Positions 28,887 through 38,003 of a stretch of 64,000 nucleotides of DNA are shown here, piece after piece; positions within the stretch are counted from its first letter, which is position 1; every line of letters begins with the position of its first letter. The notes beneath the pieces were generated by a model. It ran no database searches. It worked only from the letters and a program-made list of their open reading frames with translations, and had not been told where the DNA came from. Source of the stretch: Arsenophonus sp. aPb (GTDB lineage: Bacteria; Pseudomonadota; Gammaproteobacteria; Enterobacterales; Enterobacteriaceae). The position numbers and the translations under genes are program-made. Where the stretch lies: positions 1,612,001 through 1,676,000 of the forward strand of contig NZ_CP123499.1 of NCBI RefSeq assembly GCF_029873475.1, read 5' to 3'.

Positions 28887-29169
28887 TATCAACTTAAAAA
28901 ATTAATCATCTATCGTCGAACTAATATTCTGGCTCAAATTTCATTTAATTCATAATAACAAGCTAATTGCTTCAATAGGTTAATTCGTGAATTTCATTGC
29001 TTAGAAGATAATTTTATTGATAAAAATTTACGCCTATTAACCGTGTAACATTTTATCAAATAAGGTAATATAATATAACCCAAATTGGCAATATGATATT
29101 TTATAATTTATTAATCAAGTAATTATAAAAATTTATATTTATTCGAAAAGGATCAGGACAAGCGCCCTT

Positions 29170-29706
29170 ATGAGACAACTATTAGATTTTATTCCTCTCA
29201 TTGTTTTCTTTATTGTATATAAAAAAGTAGATATTTTTTACGCATCTGGCGCATTGATGGTTGCAACCGCTTTATCTATGCTGGCTATCTATCTTATCTA
29301 TAAAAAAATTGCGAAAAGTTCGTTAATTACTTTAGTAATCGTGATAATTTTTGGCGGGTTGACCTTGATTTTCCATAGTGATCTTTTTATTAAATGGAAA
29401 GTGACGGTTATTTACGCTATTTTTTCATTAGCACTATTAGTCAGTCAGTATTTTACCCAAAAACCATTAATTCAAAGGATGCTGGGTAAAGAGATCCATT
29501 TAGCTAATGAAATTTGGTGTAAATTAAATCTATCATGGGCCATCTTTTTTGCCATCTGTGCGTTAGTTAATATTTATGTTGCCTTTTGGCTCCCTCAGGA
29601 CGTCTGGGTCAATTTTAAAGTTTTTGGTTTGACCGCGGTCACGCTAATATTTACAATACTTAGCATGGTGTATATATATAAACATCTTCCTAAAGAACAA
29701 AAGTAA
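29170..29706 (+). CDS. yciB: Inner-membrane septation protein A (YciB/IspZ family)
   Basis: 178 aa (E. coli 179) and almost entirely membrane-embedded, with about five segments. Family hallmarks are MRQLLDFIPLIVFFIVYK, FGGLTLIFHSDLFIKWK, LGKEIHL and NLSWAIFFAICALVN. It is implicated in cell-envelope maintenance and septation in E. coli and Shigella. It precedes yciA as in E. coli. Confidence 0.95.
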   Translation: MRQLLDFIPLIVFFIVYKKVDIFYASGALMVATALSMLAIYLIYKKIAKSSLITLVIVIIFGGLTLIFHSDLFIKWKVTVIYAIFSLALLVSQYFTQKPLIQRMLGKEIHLANEIWCKLNLSWAIFFAICALVNIYVAFWLPQDVWVNFKVFGLTAVTLIFTILSMVYIYKHLPKEQK

Positions 29707-29775
29707 TCGATATGATAATAACGGATACCTATTTCCAGTAGGTATATTGTGGCAAATAACAGAAGTAAATTTTTC

Positions 29776-30216
29776 ATGACACAACAACAATTACCACAAG
29801 GGGAATTAGTTCTCCGTACATTAGCAATGCCCGCCGATACAAATGCTAACGGCGATATATTCGGCGGGTGGCTAATGTCACAAATGGATATTGGCGGCGC
29901 TATTCTAGCAAAAGAAAACGCACTTGGTCGCGTTGTTACTGTCGCCGTCAATGGGATCACGTTCCAAAAACCAGTCTCGGTCGGCGATGTGATATGTTGT
30001 TATGCTCATTGCATTAAAACAGGTAACACTTCTATCACCATCAATATTGAAGTCTGGGTCAAGAAAGTTTCTAGTGAGCCAGTAGGCCAACGCTATCGAG
30101 CTACAGAAGCCATTTTCACTTATGTCGCCGTTAATGAGGATAACTCTCCCCGTTGCTTACCTGAAGATAAACGTCATTACCAATTATCTACCCCAGATAA
30201 CTCAACTTTCTCTTGA
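29776..30216 (+). CDS. yciA: Acyl-CoA thioesterase YciA
   Basis: Hot-dog-fold acyl-CoA hydrolase. The family start is the ATG at 29776 (MTQQQLPQGELVLRTLAMP). The catalytic Asp is in NANGDIFGGWLMSQMD, and the conserved NIEVWVKKV and RYRATEAIFTYVAV follow. An in-frame GTG at 29749 has a better-spaced AGTAGG Shine-Dalgarno and would add 9 residues, so the true start is open. It converges with tonB. Confidence 0.95.
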   Translation: MTQQQLPQGELVLRTLAMPADTNANGDIFGGWLMSQMDIGGAILAKENALGRVVTVAVNGITFQKPVSVGDVICCYAHCIKTGNTSITINIEVWVKKVSSEPVGQRYRATEAIFTYVAVNEDNSPRCLPEDKRHYQLSTPDNSTFS

Positions 30217-30227
30217 CCGATTTTAAC

Positions 30228-30249
30228 AGGCCAATTTACCTTGGCCTTT
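30228..30249. terminator. Hairpin between yciA and tonB
   Basis: AGGCCAA (30228-30234) pairs with TTGGCCT (30241-30247) around a 6-nt loop between the two convergent genes. The T-tract is short on both sides. Confidence 0.6.
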
Positions 30250-30274
30250 GAGCAAGTTTTATAATTAAACCAAT

Positions 30275-30979
30275 TTAAGAAAGATTAATTGAACCATCAA
30301 TTTTAAAAAGGAATGTCTTTTTTAATCCCTTAGCCGGAATTTTTTCATAATACCAACGATTCATCGCGCGCTTAACTTCACGTTCGAACATACCTCTAGG
30401 TGATGAATCAACCACTTCTAGATTAACGACTCTGCCATTTTCATCAATATCATACAGAACATTTACGTAGCCTTCTTTACCGAGTTTACGAGCGCGATCA
30501 GGATAATCTGGATGTTGAATTCTCAATGCCTTAGGACCTTCTATGGCAAATGATGGTGAAGCCATTTGGCTAGACTGCTGATTGTTATTAACACCAACAT
30601 TAACATCGCTTATATTAGCTTGTTGTTGATTTGACTGTTCGACAATGGTTTTTTTAATTTGATGTTCTACTAACTGCTTAGATTTAGAATTTTGTTTAAC
30701 AATTAACTTTTTCTGTATGACCTTCTTTTTCACAGGTAATGCCAATTTGGGTTCAACATCAGACTCTATTTTAGGCTTTATAGCCCCTTCTGGTTTATTA
30801 TCAGCGACATTCACCGACTGGCTAATCCTACCAGGTGCAGCCAAGGTGACCATAGCTACTGACATAGATTCAGCTGTCGAAGCCGATAACATAGGCTGCA
30901 ATAAAAACCAAGATACCGCTAACGAAGCATGTAGAAATAATGATAAACCAATAAATGATGCCGAACGGATCCAACGCAT
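30275..30979 (-). CDS. tonB: Energy transducer TonB
   Basis: Couples the proton motive force of ExbB/ExbD to outer-membrane siderophore and vitamin B12 receptors. About 234 aa from the ATG at 30979 (MRWIRSASF); an upstream in-frame start at 31033 would add 18. The N-terminal anchor has the S-x3-H motif (S13, H17). The C-terminal domain (about 160-234) includes HPDYPDRARKLGKEGYV and FEREVKRAMNRWYYE. The periplasmic linker is Lys/Gln/Asn-rich with few prolines, lacking the Glu-Pro/Lys-Pro repeats of E. coli TonB. Confidence 0.93.
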   Translation of the reverse strand: MRWIRSASFIGLSLFLHASLAVSWFLLQPMLSASTAESMSVAMVTLAAPGRISQSVNVADNKPEGAIKPKIESDVEPKLALPVKKKVIQKKLIVKQNSKSKQLVEHQIKKTIVEQSNQQQANISDVNVGVNNNQQSSQMASPSFAIEGPKALRIQHPDYPDRARKLGKEGYVNVLYDIDENGRVVNLEVVDSSPRGMFEREVKRAMNRWYYEKIPAKGLKKTFLFKIDGSINLS

Positions 30980-31427
30980 GAGAAAATTCTTTCTTAAATT
31001 AAGCAAATTAAATAAGTTGTATTCTAAATGCAAATAGCAATCATATTCAATAAGGATAGTCTGCTAAGATTAAAAAAGTATCTAGTAGTCGATAAAATTA
31101 GGCAATGATCGAATTTTTAATTAACGATATCAACATAGAAAGCCATAAAAATTAACCAATCAATAATGTATTTACTCATTTAAAATAACCAGCATTAACA
31201 TTGGTGGTATAAAATAATAATCGACTAGTTGATTTGACAAACTATTACCCATGCAAGCAGCGAAAAAAATATAAAAATAATTAAAATATTCATAAAATAC
31301 ATTAAATTACTTTCACGAAAGCTAAAAATCATACTTTTAATATTCATAACAAATTTTATTTTGCTATAGTGAATAACCAGATAATTAAGAGTATTCAACT
31401 AACTCTAAAATAGGAACATCTTTGCCT
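30980..31427. other. Divergent spacer between tonB and clsA
   Basis: About 440 nt of AT-rich DNA with the tonB and clsA promoters. E. coli has yciI and kch between these genes; neither is recognisable here. No clear Fur box could be made out before tonB. Confidence 0.45.
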
Positions 31428-32888
31428 ATGGCAACCGTCTACATATTATTGAACTGGGCTTTACTTTTTCTGTACTGGCTAATGATCGCCACGGTTACTA
31501 TACGCATTTTATTAAAACGACGCCCGGTTACTTCGGCCCTGACCTGGCTATTGATTATTTATATTATTCCACTGGTTGGCGTTATTGCATATCTGGCTTT
31601 TGGTGAGTTACACCTTGGCAAACGACGAGTAATGAAAGCAAAGAGGATGTGGCCTTCAGTTGAAACCTGGCTTGAAAAACTCAAACAATCTAAACATATT
31701 TTTTGTAAAAGTAACAGCCGAGTGGCTGAACCTTTATTTGAACTCTGCGAAAAAAGACAAGGAATTGGCGGCGTTAAAGGTAATAAAATTCAACTTTTAA
31801 CCAATTATCAAGACGCTTTGACTACTATTATACGCGATATTAACGCAGCCCATTATAATATCGAAATGGTATTTTATATTTGGCAAGACGGAGGATTAGT
31901 TGATGAAGTTACGCAAGCCCTGATTAATGCGGCAAAACGTGGTGTAAAATGCCGAATTATGATTGATTCTGCCGGTAGCTGGTCTTTTTTTCATAGCCAT
32001 CAACCAAAAAAAATGCGACAAGCTGGAATAGAACTAATAGAATCATTAAAAGTAAATTTGTTCCGTTTTTTTCTTCGTCGAATGGATCTGCGTCAACATC
32101 GAAAAATAATCATTATTGATAATTATATTTCCTATGTTGGTAGTATGAATATGGTTGATCCTCGCTTTTTTAAGCAAAATGCCGGTGTGGGCCAATGGGT
32201 AGATATCGTCGTCCGGATGGAAGGACCTGTCTCAACAACACTTGGCATTGTTTATGCCTTTGATTGGGAAATGGAAACGGGTCAACGCATTCTTCCCCCC
32301 CCCCCCGATACCAATATTATGCCATTTGAACAATCAAGTGGTCATACAACCCAAGTGATTGCTTCAGGCCCCGGTTTTCCGGAAGAATTAATTCAGCAAT
32401 CTTTAATAACCGCTATTTTTTCTGCACGTAAGCAGTTGATCCTAACTACCCCTTACTTTGTTCCCAGTGATGATCTAATTCATGCTATTTGTACTGCAGC
32501 GATGCGAGGCGTAGAAGTATTAATGGTCATCCCTAATCGAAATAATTCTTTTTTAGTTCGTTGGGCAAGCCGGGCATTCTATTCGGAATTATTAGAAGCC
32601 GGCGTTAAGATTTATCAATTCAACGATGGGCTTTTACACACTAAAAGCCTATCTATTGATGGTGAGTTAAGCCTAATCGGTTCAGTTAATTTAGACATGA
32701 GAAGCCTTTGGCTTAATTTTGAAATTACTGTTGTTATTGATGATAAGAGTTTTGGTAACGATTTAATATTAGTTCAATACGATTACATTGCTCGCTCTAC
32801 GCCTTTGATTCAGAAGAATTGGAATAAACGCCCGTTATGGAACCGTGTTATCGAACGTATTTGCTATTTTTTTAGTCCGTTATTGTAA
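31428..32888 (+). CDS. clsA: Cardiolipin synthase A
   Basis: Phospholipase-D-superfamily enzyme making cardiolipin at the inner membrane. About 486 aa from the ATG at 31428, the E. coli-like start; a TTG at 31422 has the better Shine-Dalgarno spacing (AGGA, 6 nt). Two N-terminal membrane segments (about 3-60) precede two HKD motifs, HRKIIIIDN and HTKSLSIDG, each followed by a GS-N motif. The C-terminus CYFFSPLL matches E. coli. A run of 12 C residues encodes four prolines in RILPPPPD. Confidence 0.96.
   Translation: MATVYILLNWALLFLYWLMIATVTIRILLKRRPVTSALTWLLIIYIIPLVGVIAYLAFGELHLGKRRVMKAKRMWPSVETWLEKLKQSKHIFCKSNSRVAEPLFELCEKRQGIGGVKGNKIQLLTNYQDALTTIIRDINAAHYNIEMVFYIWQDGGLVDEVTQALINAAKRGVKCRIMIDSAGSWSFFHSHQPKKMRQAGIELIESLKVNLFRFFLRRMDLRQHRKIIIIDNYISYVGSMNMVDPRFFKQNAGVGQWVDIVVRMEGPVSTTLGIVYAFDWEMETGQRILPPPPDTNIMPFEQSSGHTTQVIASGPGFPEELIQQSLITAIFSARKQLILTTPYFVPSDDLIHAICTAAMRGVEVLMVIPNRNNSFLVRWASRAFYSELLEAGVKIYQFNDGLLHTKSLSIDGELSLIGSVNLDMRSLWLNFEITVVIDDKSFGNDLILVQYDYIARSTPLIQKNWNKRPLWNRVIERICYFFSPLL
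32295..32306 (+). repeat. 12-base poly-C tract within clsA
   Basis: Twelve consecutive C residues read as four CCC codons in the reading frame of clsA. The Pro-Pro-Pro-Pro itself is conserved in E. coli ClsA, so the peptide is old. Using only CCC makes a slippage-prone mononucleotide tract in an otherwise AT-rich gene. Confidence 0.9.
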
Positions 32889-33385
32889 TTTTTTATAAAA
32901 AGATAAGGTACAAAAAATTATTTTTGTTAAATTAAACTTAATACCAATAAATCAACCAATAACATTTTTTTCCATAATAGTCAGATAATGATATTCATAT
33001 ATACATCTTGGTTATAAAAATAAGGCTAATTTTTATAAATTATGGTGCACACAGTTAATTAGCTAATTAATTCATTGTGCAAATCGCCAGCATAACTTAC
33101 ATCTACAAGCGTTATAATCAAACTGATTACTAACAAAAAATGTTTCAATTTTAAATCATTAATCACCAAATTAGTCATAAACTAAAATGAATATCGCTAT
33201 CTTAGCAAACGAGTGTTTTTTTAACCTATATAAATGAGATTTATCATGGATTAATAATTTATAAAATTTACAACTATTAGATAAATAAAATTTTTAATAT
33301 TTGATTTTATAACAATATCAAATCAATATCCGAAAATTTTATAAATAAATCATAAATATCACTGAGTTATAATGTTATTGTTAGT
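32889..33385. other. Non-coding gap where oppABCDF is expected
   Basis: 497 nt, AT-rich, no credible gene. It contains the 16-bp perfect palindrome TTAATTAGCTAATTAA (33055-33070), flanked by GCACA (33047-33051) and TGTGC (33076-33080), which can extend the hairpin. In E. coli the oligopeptide permease operon and yciU lie between ychE and cls. No fragment of them was recognised. Confidence 0.55.
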
Positions 33386-34045
33386 TTAAAGCAATCCGGG
33401 AAAAACTGATTTAGTCCCTGTGATGATAAACTCAATTCCAAGTGACATTAATAGTAATCCCATAATACGAGTAACAACATTAATTCCCGTTTGTCCTAAA
33501 TACTTAACTAGAATTGTTGCTGAGCGAAAAAGTAACCAACAGCACAAAGCAAAAAAGATACAAGTTAACGATAGACCAACTAAATTTTGCCATCCCAGCC
33601 AGCGAGAAGACCAGACAATACATGAACTGATTGCTCCAGGCCCAGCCATTAATGGAAGTGCTAAAGGAACAACACCAATGCTGTCACGAATAACGCTTTC
33701 TGATTTTTCTTGTTTATTCTGCTTATCTTCACCTATTCGACCACTAATCATAGACATAGCAATGGCCGCAATGACTATTCCGCCAGCAATACGAAAAGAA
33801 TCAATAGAAATACCAAATAATTTTAAAAAAACCTCACCCACCAATAACGAAATACATAAAATAATTGCCACAGAAAAATTAGCTACTAAATTAGTTCGAT
33901 TTCTTTCTGTCACAGATTGATAATTAGTCATACTAATAAATACAGGCAAAATTCCTATCGGATTAACTAACGCAAAAAGACCTAAAAAAAACTTAATATA
34001 ATTAGGAAGATCCAGTAAAGTACCAACCACAATTGTGTCCCTCAC
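33386..34045 (-). CDS. ychE: MarC-family membrane protein YchE
   Basis: 219 aa (E. coli YchE 215) with six hydrophobic segments. The family pattern LFALVNPIGILPVFISMT, the FRIAGGIVIA segment, PLALPLMAGPGAIS and INVVTRIMGLLLMSLG are all present. Function unknown; the family was once named for multiple antibiotic resistance, but that is not supported for these members. It is divergent from adhE, as in E. coli, but has lost its opp neighbours. Confidence 0.94.
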   Translation of the reverse strand: MRDTIVVGTLLDLPNYIKFFLGLFALVNPIGILPVFISMTNYQSVTERNRTNLVANFSVAIILCISLLVGEVFLKLFGISIDSFRIAGGIVIAAIAMSMISGRIGEDKQNKQEKSESVIRDSIGVVPLALPLMAGPGAISSCIVWSSRWLGWQNLVGLSLTCIFFALCCWLLFRSATILVKYLGQTGINVVTRIMGLLLMSLGIEFIITGTKSVFPGLL

Positions 34046-34270
34046 TCAAAAATTAATGCTTAGCTAAAAATTAATTATTCATAACAAATAATGTTTAGCC
34101 TAGGCAGGAAAAACACTTTATCTTAGCGTAGCATACTTATCTAGCTAAAATTTAAAAACTCAATCCAATAACAAAATAAGTTTCTAAATTAGATGCTATA
34201 CGAAATTTTGCTAACTTAACTTTTGCTATTTACTTATATTGCTAATTGAAATTATCCTTATATAAATTAT

Positions 34271-34288
34271 TACTGAATTGATTCAGTA
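34271..34288. promoter_or_regulatory. Cra (FruR)-like operator upstream of adhE
   Basis: The perfect 18-bp palindrome TACTGAATTGATTCAGTA lies about 245 nt before adhE. Its core TGAATTGATTCA differs by one base from the Cra palindromic consensus TGAATCGATTCA. Cra represses adhE in E. coli, so the position fits. It sits within the 485-nt ychE-adhE spacer, which holds no gene. Confidence 0.55.
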
Positions 34289-34298
34289 TGCACTTTTT

Positions 34299-34312
34299 TT
34301 GATAAAGATCAC
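34299..34312. promoter_or_regulatory. FNR-like box upstream of adhE
   Basis: TTGATAAAGATCAC matches the FNR consensus TTGAT-N4-ATCAA at all but the last base. It lies 11 nt beyond the Cra-like palindrome. It could contribute to anaerobic expression of adhE; a CRP-type half-site is the alternative reading. Confidence 0.4.
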
Positions 34313-34530
34313 TTTAGCGCTATTTATAAATGGTAAGCTATATATCTATTGAGTACTCATAAATATAATGAGCGTTTTTGTTTATTTTTATAATGGGAAT
34401 TTTTTAAGTCAATTAGCTTACAAAAAAATTAATCAGCACTTATATAATATGTCACGTCATATTTAATTATATTGCTCCTAATTTAGGCTAATTGACTAAA
34501 AAAATTTAACATTTATTAGGAGTAACCATT

Positions 34531-37197
34531 ATGTCTGTAACTAATGTTACTGAACTCAATGAACTTGTTGCGCGTGTCAAAAAAGCGCAACAAGAATTTG
34601 CTAATTTTACCCAGGCTCAAGTTGATAAAATTTTTCGTGCTGCTGCTCTTGCAGCTGCTGATTCTCGCATTCCTTTAGCAAAATTAGCAGTTGAAGAATC
34701 AGGTATGGGAATTATAGAGGATAAAGTGATTAAAAATCATTTTGCTTCAGAATATATTTACAATGCCTATAAAGATGAGAAAACTTGTGGCGTCCTGTCA
34801 GAAGATCTTACTTTTGGAACTATAACAATCGCTGAACCTATTGGCTTAATTTGTGGCATTGTTCCAACAACTAATCCTACTTCAACAGCCATTTTTAAAT
34901 CTTTAATTAGTCTAAAAACGCGCAACGGTATTATTTTTTCTCCCCACCCTCGTGCTAAGAAAGCTACTAACAACGCCGCCAAAATTGTTTTACAAGCCGC
35001 TATTGCTGCAGGTGCACCAAAAGATATCATTGGCTGGATTGATGAACCCTCCGTCGAACTTTCAAATGCATTAATGCATCACCCCGATGTTAATCTTATC
35101 TTAGCAACCGGTGGCCCGGGCATGGTGAAAGCAGCTTATAGCTCAGGAAAACCTGCCATCGGCGTAGGTGCGGGTAATACACCTGTAGTTATTGACAGCT
35201 CTGCCGATATTAAACGTGCAGTTGCTTCAATTTTAATGTCAAAAACTTTTGATAATGGTGTTATTTGCGCCTCAGAGCAATCTGTTATCATTGTGGACGA
35301 AATTTACAATCAAGTACGCGAACGTTTTGTCACTCATGGCGGCTACTTATTAAAAGGTAAAGAGCTTAAAGCGGTACAAAACATTATTTTAAAAAATGGT
35401 AATTTAAATGCCGCTATTGTTGGTCAACCTGCGGTAAAAATTGCTGAACTAGCCGGCATAAAAGTACCCCTAAACACTAAAATTTTAATCGGGGAAGTAA
35501 AAGCCACAGATGAGAGTGAACCCTTTGCCCACGAAAAACTCTCGCCATTACTTGCCATGTACCATAGTAAAGATTTTGCTGATGCCGTTGGAAAGGCAGA
35601 AAAATTGGTTGAGATGGGAGGTATCGGTCATACTTCTTGTCTTTATACCGATCAGGACAATCAAACTGAACGAGTTAATTATTTCGGCGAAAAAATGAAA
35701 ACCGCACGCATCTTAATTAATACTCCGGCATCTCAAGGTGGGATTGGTGATCTTTATAATTTTAAATTAGCTCCTTCATTAACATTAGGATGCGGCTCCT
35801 GGGGTGGAAATTCTATTTCTGAAAACGTGGGACCTAAGCACCTAATTAATACTAAAACGGTAGCGAAAAGAGCAGAAAATATGTTGTGGCATAAACTTCC
35901 TAATTCTATCTATTTTCGTCGTGGTTGCCTACCAATAGCGCTGGAAGAAATTGCTACTGACGGGGCTAAGCGGGCTTTTATTGTTACTGACAGTTACTTA
36001 TTCAATAATGGTTATGTTGATGAAGTCGTTAAAGTATTAAAAGCTTATAATGTAGAAACTGAAGTCTTTTTTGAAGTTGAAGCTGATCCAACGCTGAGCA
36101 TTGTTCGTAAAGGTGCCGCTTTAATGCATACCTTTAAACCAGATGTGATTATCGCATTAGGTGGCGGGTCTCCTATGGATGCAGCTAAAATCATGTGGGT
36201 AATGTATGAACATCCTGAAACCCATTTTGAAGAGCTTGCTTTACGTTTTATGGATATTCGCAAACGGATTCATAAGTTTCCTAAAATGGGTGTTAAAGCC
36301 AAAATGGTTGCTATCACCACTACATCAGGTACGGGCTCTGAAGTCACACCCTTTGCTGTTGTTACTGATGATGCTACCGGCCAAAAATATCCTTTAGCTG
36401 ATTATGCAATTACGCCAAATATGGCAATTGTTGATGCAAATCTGGTCATGCATATGCCTAAATCACTTACTGCATTTGGTGGACTCGATGCGATTGTTCA
36501 TTCATTAGAAGCCTATGTTTCAGTTCTTGCAAGTGAATACTCTGATGGACAAGCTTTGCAAGCTTTAACGCTGTTAAAAGAATATTTACCAGCAAGTTAT
36601 CTAAATGGGTCAAAGGATCCGATTGCTCGTGAACGAGTGCATAATGCAGCAACCATCGCTGGAATTGCCTTCGCTAATGCCTTTTTAGGCGTTTGCCACT
36701 CAATGGCTCATAAGTTAGGCTCCGAATTCCATTTACCCCATGGCCTAGCTAATGCGCTGCTAATTGAAAATGTCATTCGCTATAACGCTAATGATAATCC
36801 AACGAAGCAAACAGCATTCAGCCAATATGATCGCCCTCAAGCTCGTCGTCGCTATGGTGAAATTGCTGATCATTTAGGGCTAACATCACCGGGTGATCGT
36901 ACGGCCAACAAAATTGAAAAACTCCTTAATTGGTTAACAACACTTAAAACTGTACTCGGCATTCCTAAATCTATTCGTGAAGCTGGGGTAGCAGAAAAGG
37001 ATTTCTTAGCGAAGGTTGATAAGTTATCTGAAGATGCCTTTGATGATCAATGTACCGGTGCGAACCCGCGCTTTCCTTTGATCGCTGAACTAAAACAAAT
37101 TATGTTGGATTCTTACTATGGTAATAATTTTACCGAAGAGAAAAATATATTTCTGCCTGCTGAGGAAAAAAGTCATCGAGTAAAAGAATCTATTTAA
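34531..37197 (+). CDS. adhE: Bifunctional acetaldehyde-CoA / alcohol dehydrogenase
   Basis: Reduces acetyl-CoA to ethanol in two NADH steps and forms spirosomes. 888 aa (E. coli 891). The N-terminal aldehyde dehydrogenase half (about 1-440) has Cys246 in NGVICASEQ and GVGAGNTPVV. The C-terminal iron alcohol dehydrogenase half (about 450-870) has GGGSPMDAAK, and iron ligands in HSLEAYVS, CHSMAHKLG and HLPHGLAN. A TAGGAG Shine-Dalgarno lies about 8 nt upstream. Confidence 0.98.
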   Translation: MSVTNVTELNELVARVKKAQQEFANFTQAQVDKIFRAAALAAADSRIPLAKLAVEESGMGIIEDKVIKNHFASEYIYNAYKDEKTCGVLSEDLTFGTITIAEPIGLICGIVPTTNPTSTAIFKSLISLKTRNGIIFSPHPRAKKATNNAAKIVLQAAIAAGAPKDIIGWIDEPSVELSNALMHHPDVNLILATGGPGMVKAAYSSGKPAIGVGAGNTPVVIDSSADIKRAVASILMSKTFDNGVICASEQSVIIVDEIYNQVRERFVTHGGYLLKGKELKAVQNIILKNGNLNAAIVGQPAVKIAELAGIKVPLNTKILIGEVKATDESEPFAHEKLSPLLAMYHSKDFADAVGKAEKLVEMGGIGHTSCLYTDQDNQTERVNYFGEKMKTARILINTPASQGGIGDLYNFKLAPSLTLGCGSWGGNSISENVGPKHLINTKTVAKRAENMLWHKLPNSIYFRRGCLPIALEEIATDGAKRAFIVTDSYLFNNGYVDEVVKVLKAYNVETEVFFEVEADPTLSIVRKGAALMHTFKPDVIIALGGGSPMDAAKIMWVMYEHPETHFEELALRFMDIRKRIHKFPKMGVKAKMVAITTTSGTGSEVTPFAVVTDDATGQKYPLADYAITPNMAIVDANLVMHMPKSLTAFGGLDAIVHSLEAYVSVLASEYSDGQALQALTLLKEYLPASYLNGSKDPIARERVHNAATIAGIAFANAFLGVCHSMAHKLGSEFHLPHGLANALLIENVIRYNANDNPTKQTAFSQYDRPQARRRYGEIADHLGLTSPGDRTANKIEKLLNWLTTLKTVLGIPKSIREAGVAEKDFLAKVDKLSEDAFDDQCTGANPRFPLIAELKQIMLDSYYGNNFTEEKNIFLPAEEKSHRVKESI

Positions 37198-37232
37198 TAA
37201 ACATTTTATTTGTAACCATTTATTTAATAATT

Positions 37233-37261
37233 AGCACTGAAAATATATTCGGTGCTTTTTT
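37233..37261 (+). terminator. adhE terminator
   Basis: AGCACTGAA (37233-37241) pairs with TTCGGTGCT (37248-37256), one G-T pair, around AATATA and followed by a T run. Confidence 0.85.
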
Positions 37262-37373
37262 AATCTCAAAATATTTTATCAATCCTTATTTGAAAATAAT
37301 TTAAAATAAAAATAGTTATTATAGGTAATTAATTTTCTTTTAAGAATAATAAGTGAATAAAGGAAGTCAAAAG

Positions 37374-38003
37374 TTATTTAAATGGAACAACTGAAAAAGG
37401 TTTTTCACCCGCCTCAATACATTTAGTGTGCTTAATTGCATCCACATAATGTCTACGACAAACTGAAATATATTTCTCATTGCCACCAATTTCAATCTGC
37501 TCTCCTTGATAGACAGCAAGTCCATTATCATCTAATCGCAAAACCCTACTTGCTTTACGCCCACAATAACAAATAGTTTTTAGTTCGATAAGCTTATCTG
37601 CCCAAGCTAACAGATAGTGACTGCCAATAAATAACTCACCACGAAAATCTGTTCTTAATCCATAACACAGAACCGGTATGTTGGTATAATCAACAATTTC
37701 ACAAAGCTGAGTAACTTGTTCTTTAGTTAAAAACTGACACTCATCAACGAGTACACAATGAATTTTTTGATAGCTATTTTTTTCTTTTATTAATCTCCCC
37801 ATATCTGTCTGTTGCGAAAATAATATTGCATCTGCAACTAAACCAATTCGGGATGTTACTTTACCTTGAACAAATCGGGTATCAATCTCAGCGGTGAAAA
37901 TAAGGGTATTCATCCCCCGTTCATTATAATTGTATGAAGACTGAAGTAGTGAAGTTGATTTACCCGCATTCATTGCTGAATAATAGAAATAAAGCTGAGC
38001 CAT
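37374..38003 (-). CDS. tdk: Thymidine kinase
   Basis: Salvage phosphorylation of thymidine and deoxyuridine. 209 aa (E. coli 205). The Walker A motif is SAMNAGKSTSLLQ, the Walker B/DExx motif is VLVDECQFL, and the lasso zinc site uses CYCGRK and SVCRRH. The order adhE-tdk-hns is as in E. coli. Confidence 0.96.
   Translation of the reverse strand: MAQLYFYYSAMNAGKSTSLLQSSYNYNERGMNTLIFTAEIDTRFVQGKVTSRIGLVADAILFSQQTDMGRLIKEKNSYQKIHCVLVDECQFLTKEQVTQLCEIVDYTNIPVLCYGLRTDFRGELFIGSHYLLAWADKLIELKTICYCGRKASRVLRLDDNGLAVYQGEQIEIGGNEKYISVCRRHYVDAIKHTKCIEAGEKPFSVVPFK

Noticed and set aside
29595..29960. 121-codon minus-strand open frame over yciB and yciA
   Set aside because: Antisense to two well-conserved genes with no start signal; a shadow frame.
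31040..31075. Possible Fur box upstream of tonB
   Set aside because: Only about half of the 19-bp consensus positions match, no better than expected in AT-rich DNA.
32279..32310. Frameshift in clsA at the poly-C tract
   Set aside because: The frame stays open through 12 C residues and the protein matches E. coli on both sides, so the gene is intact as given.
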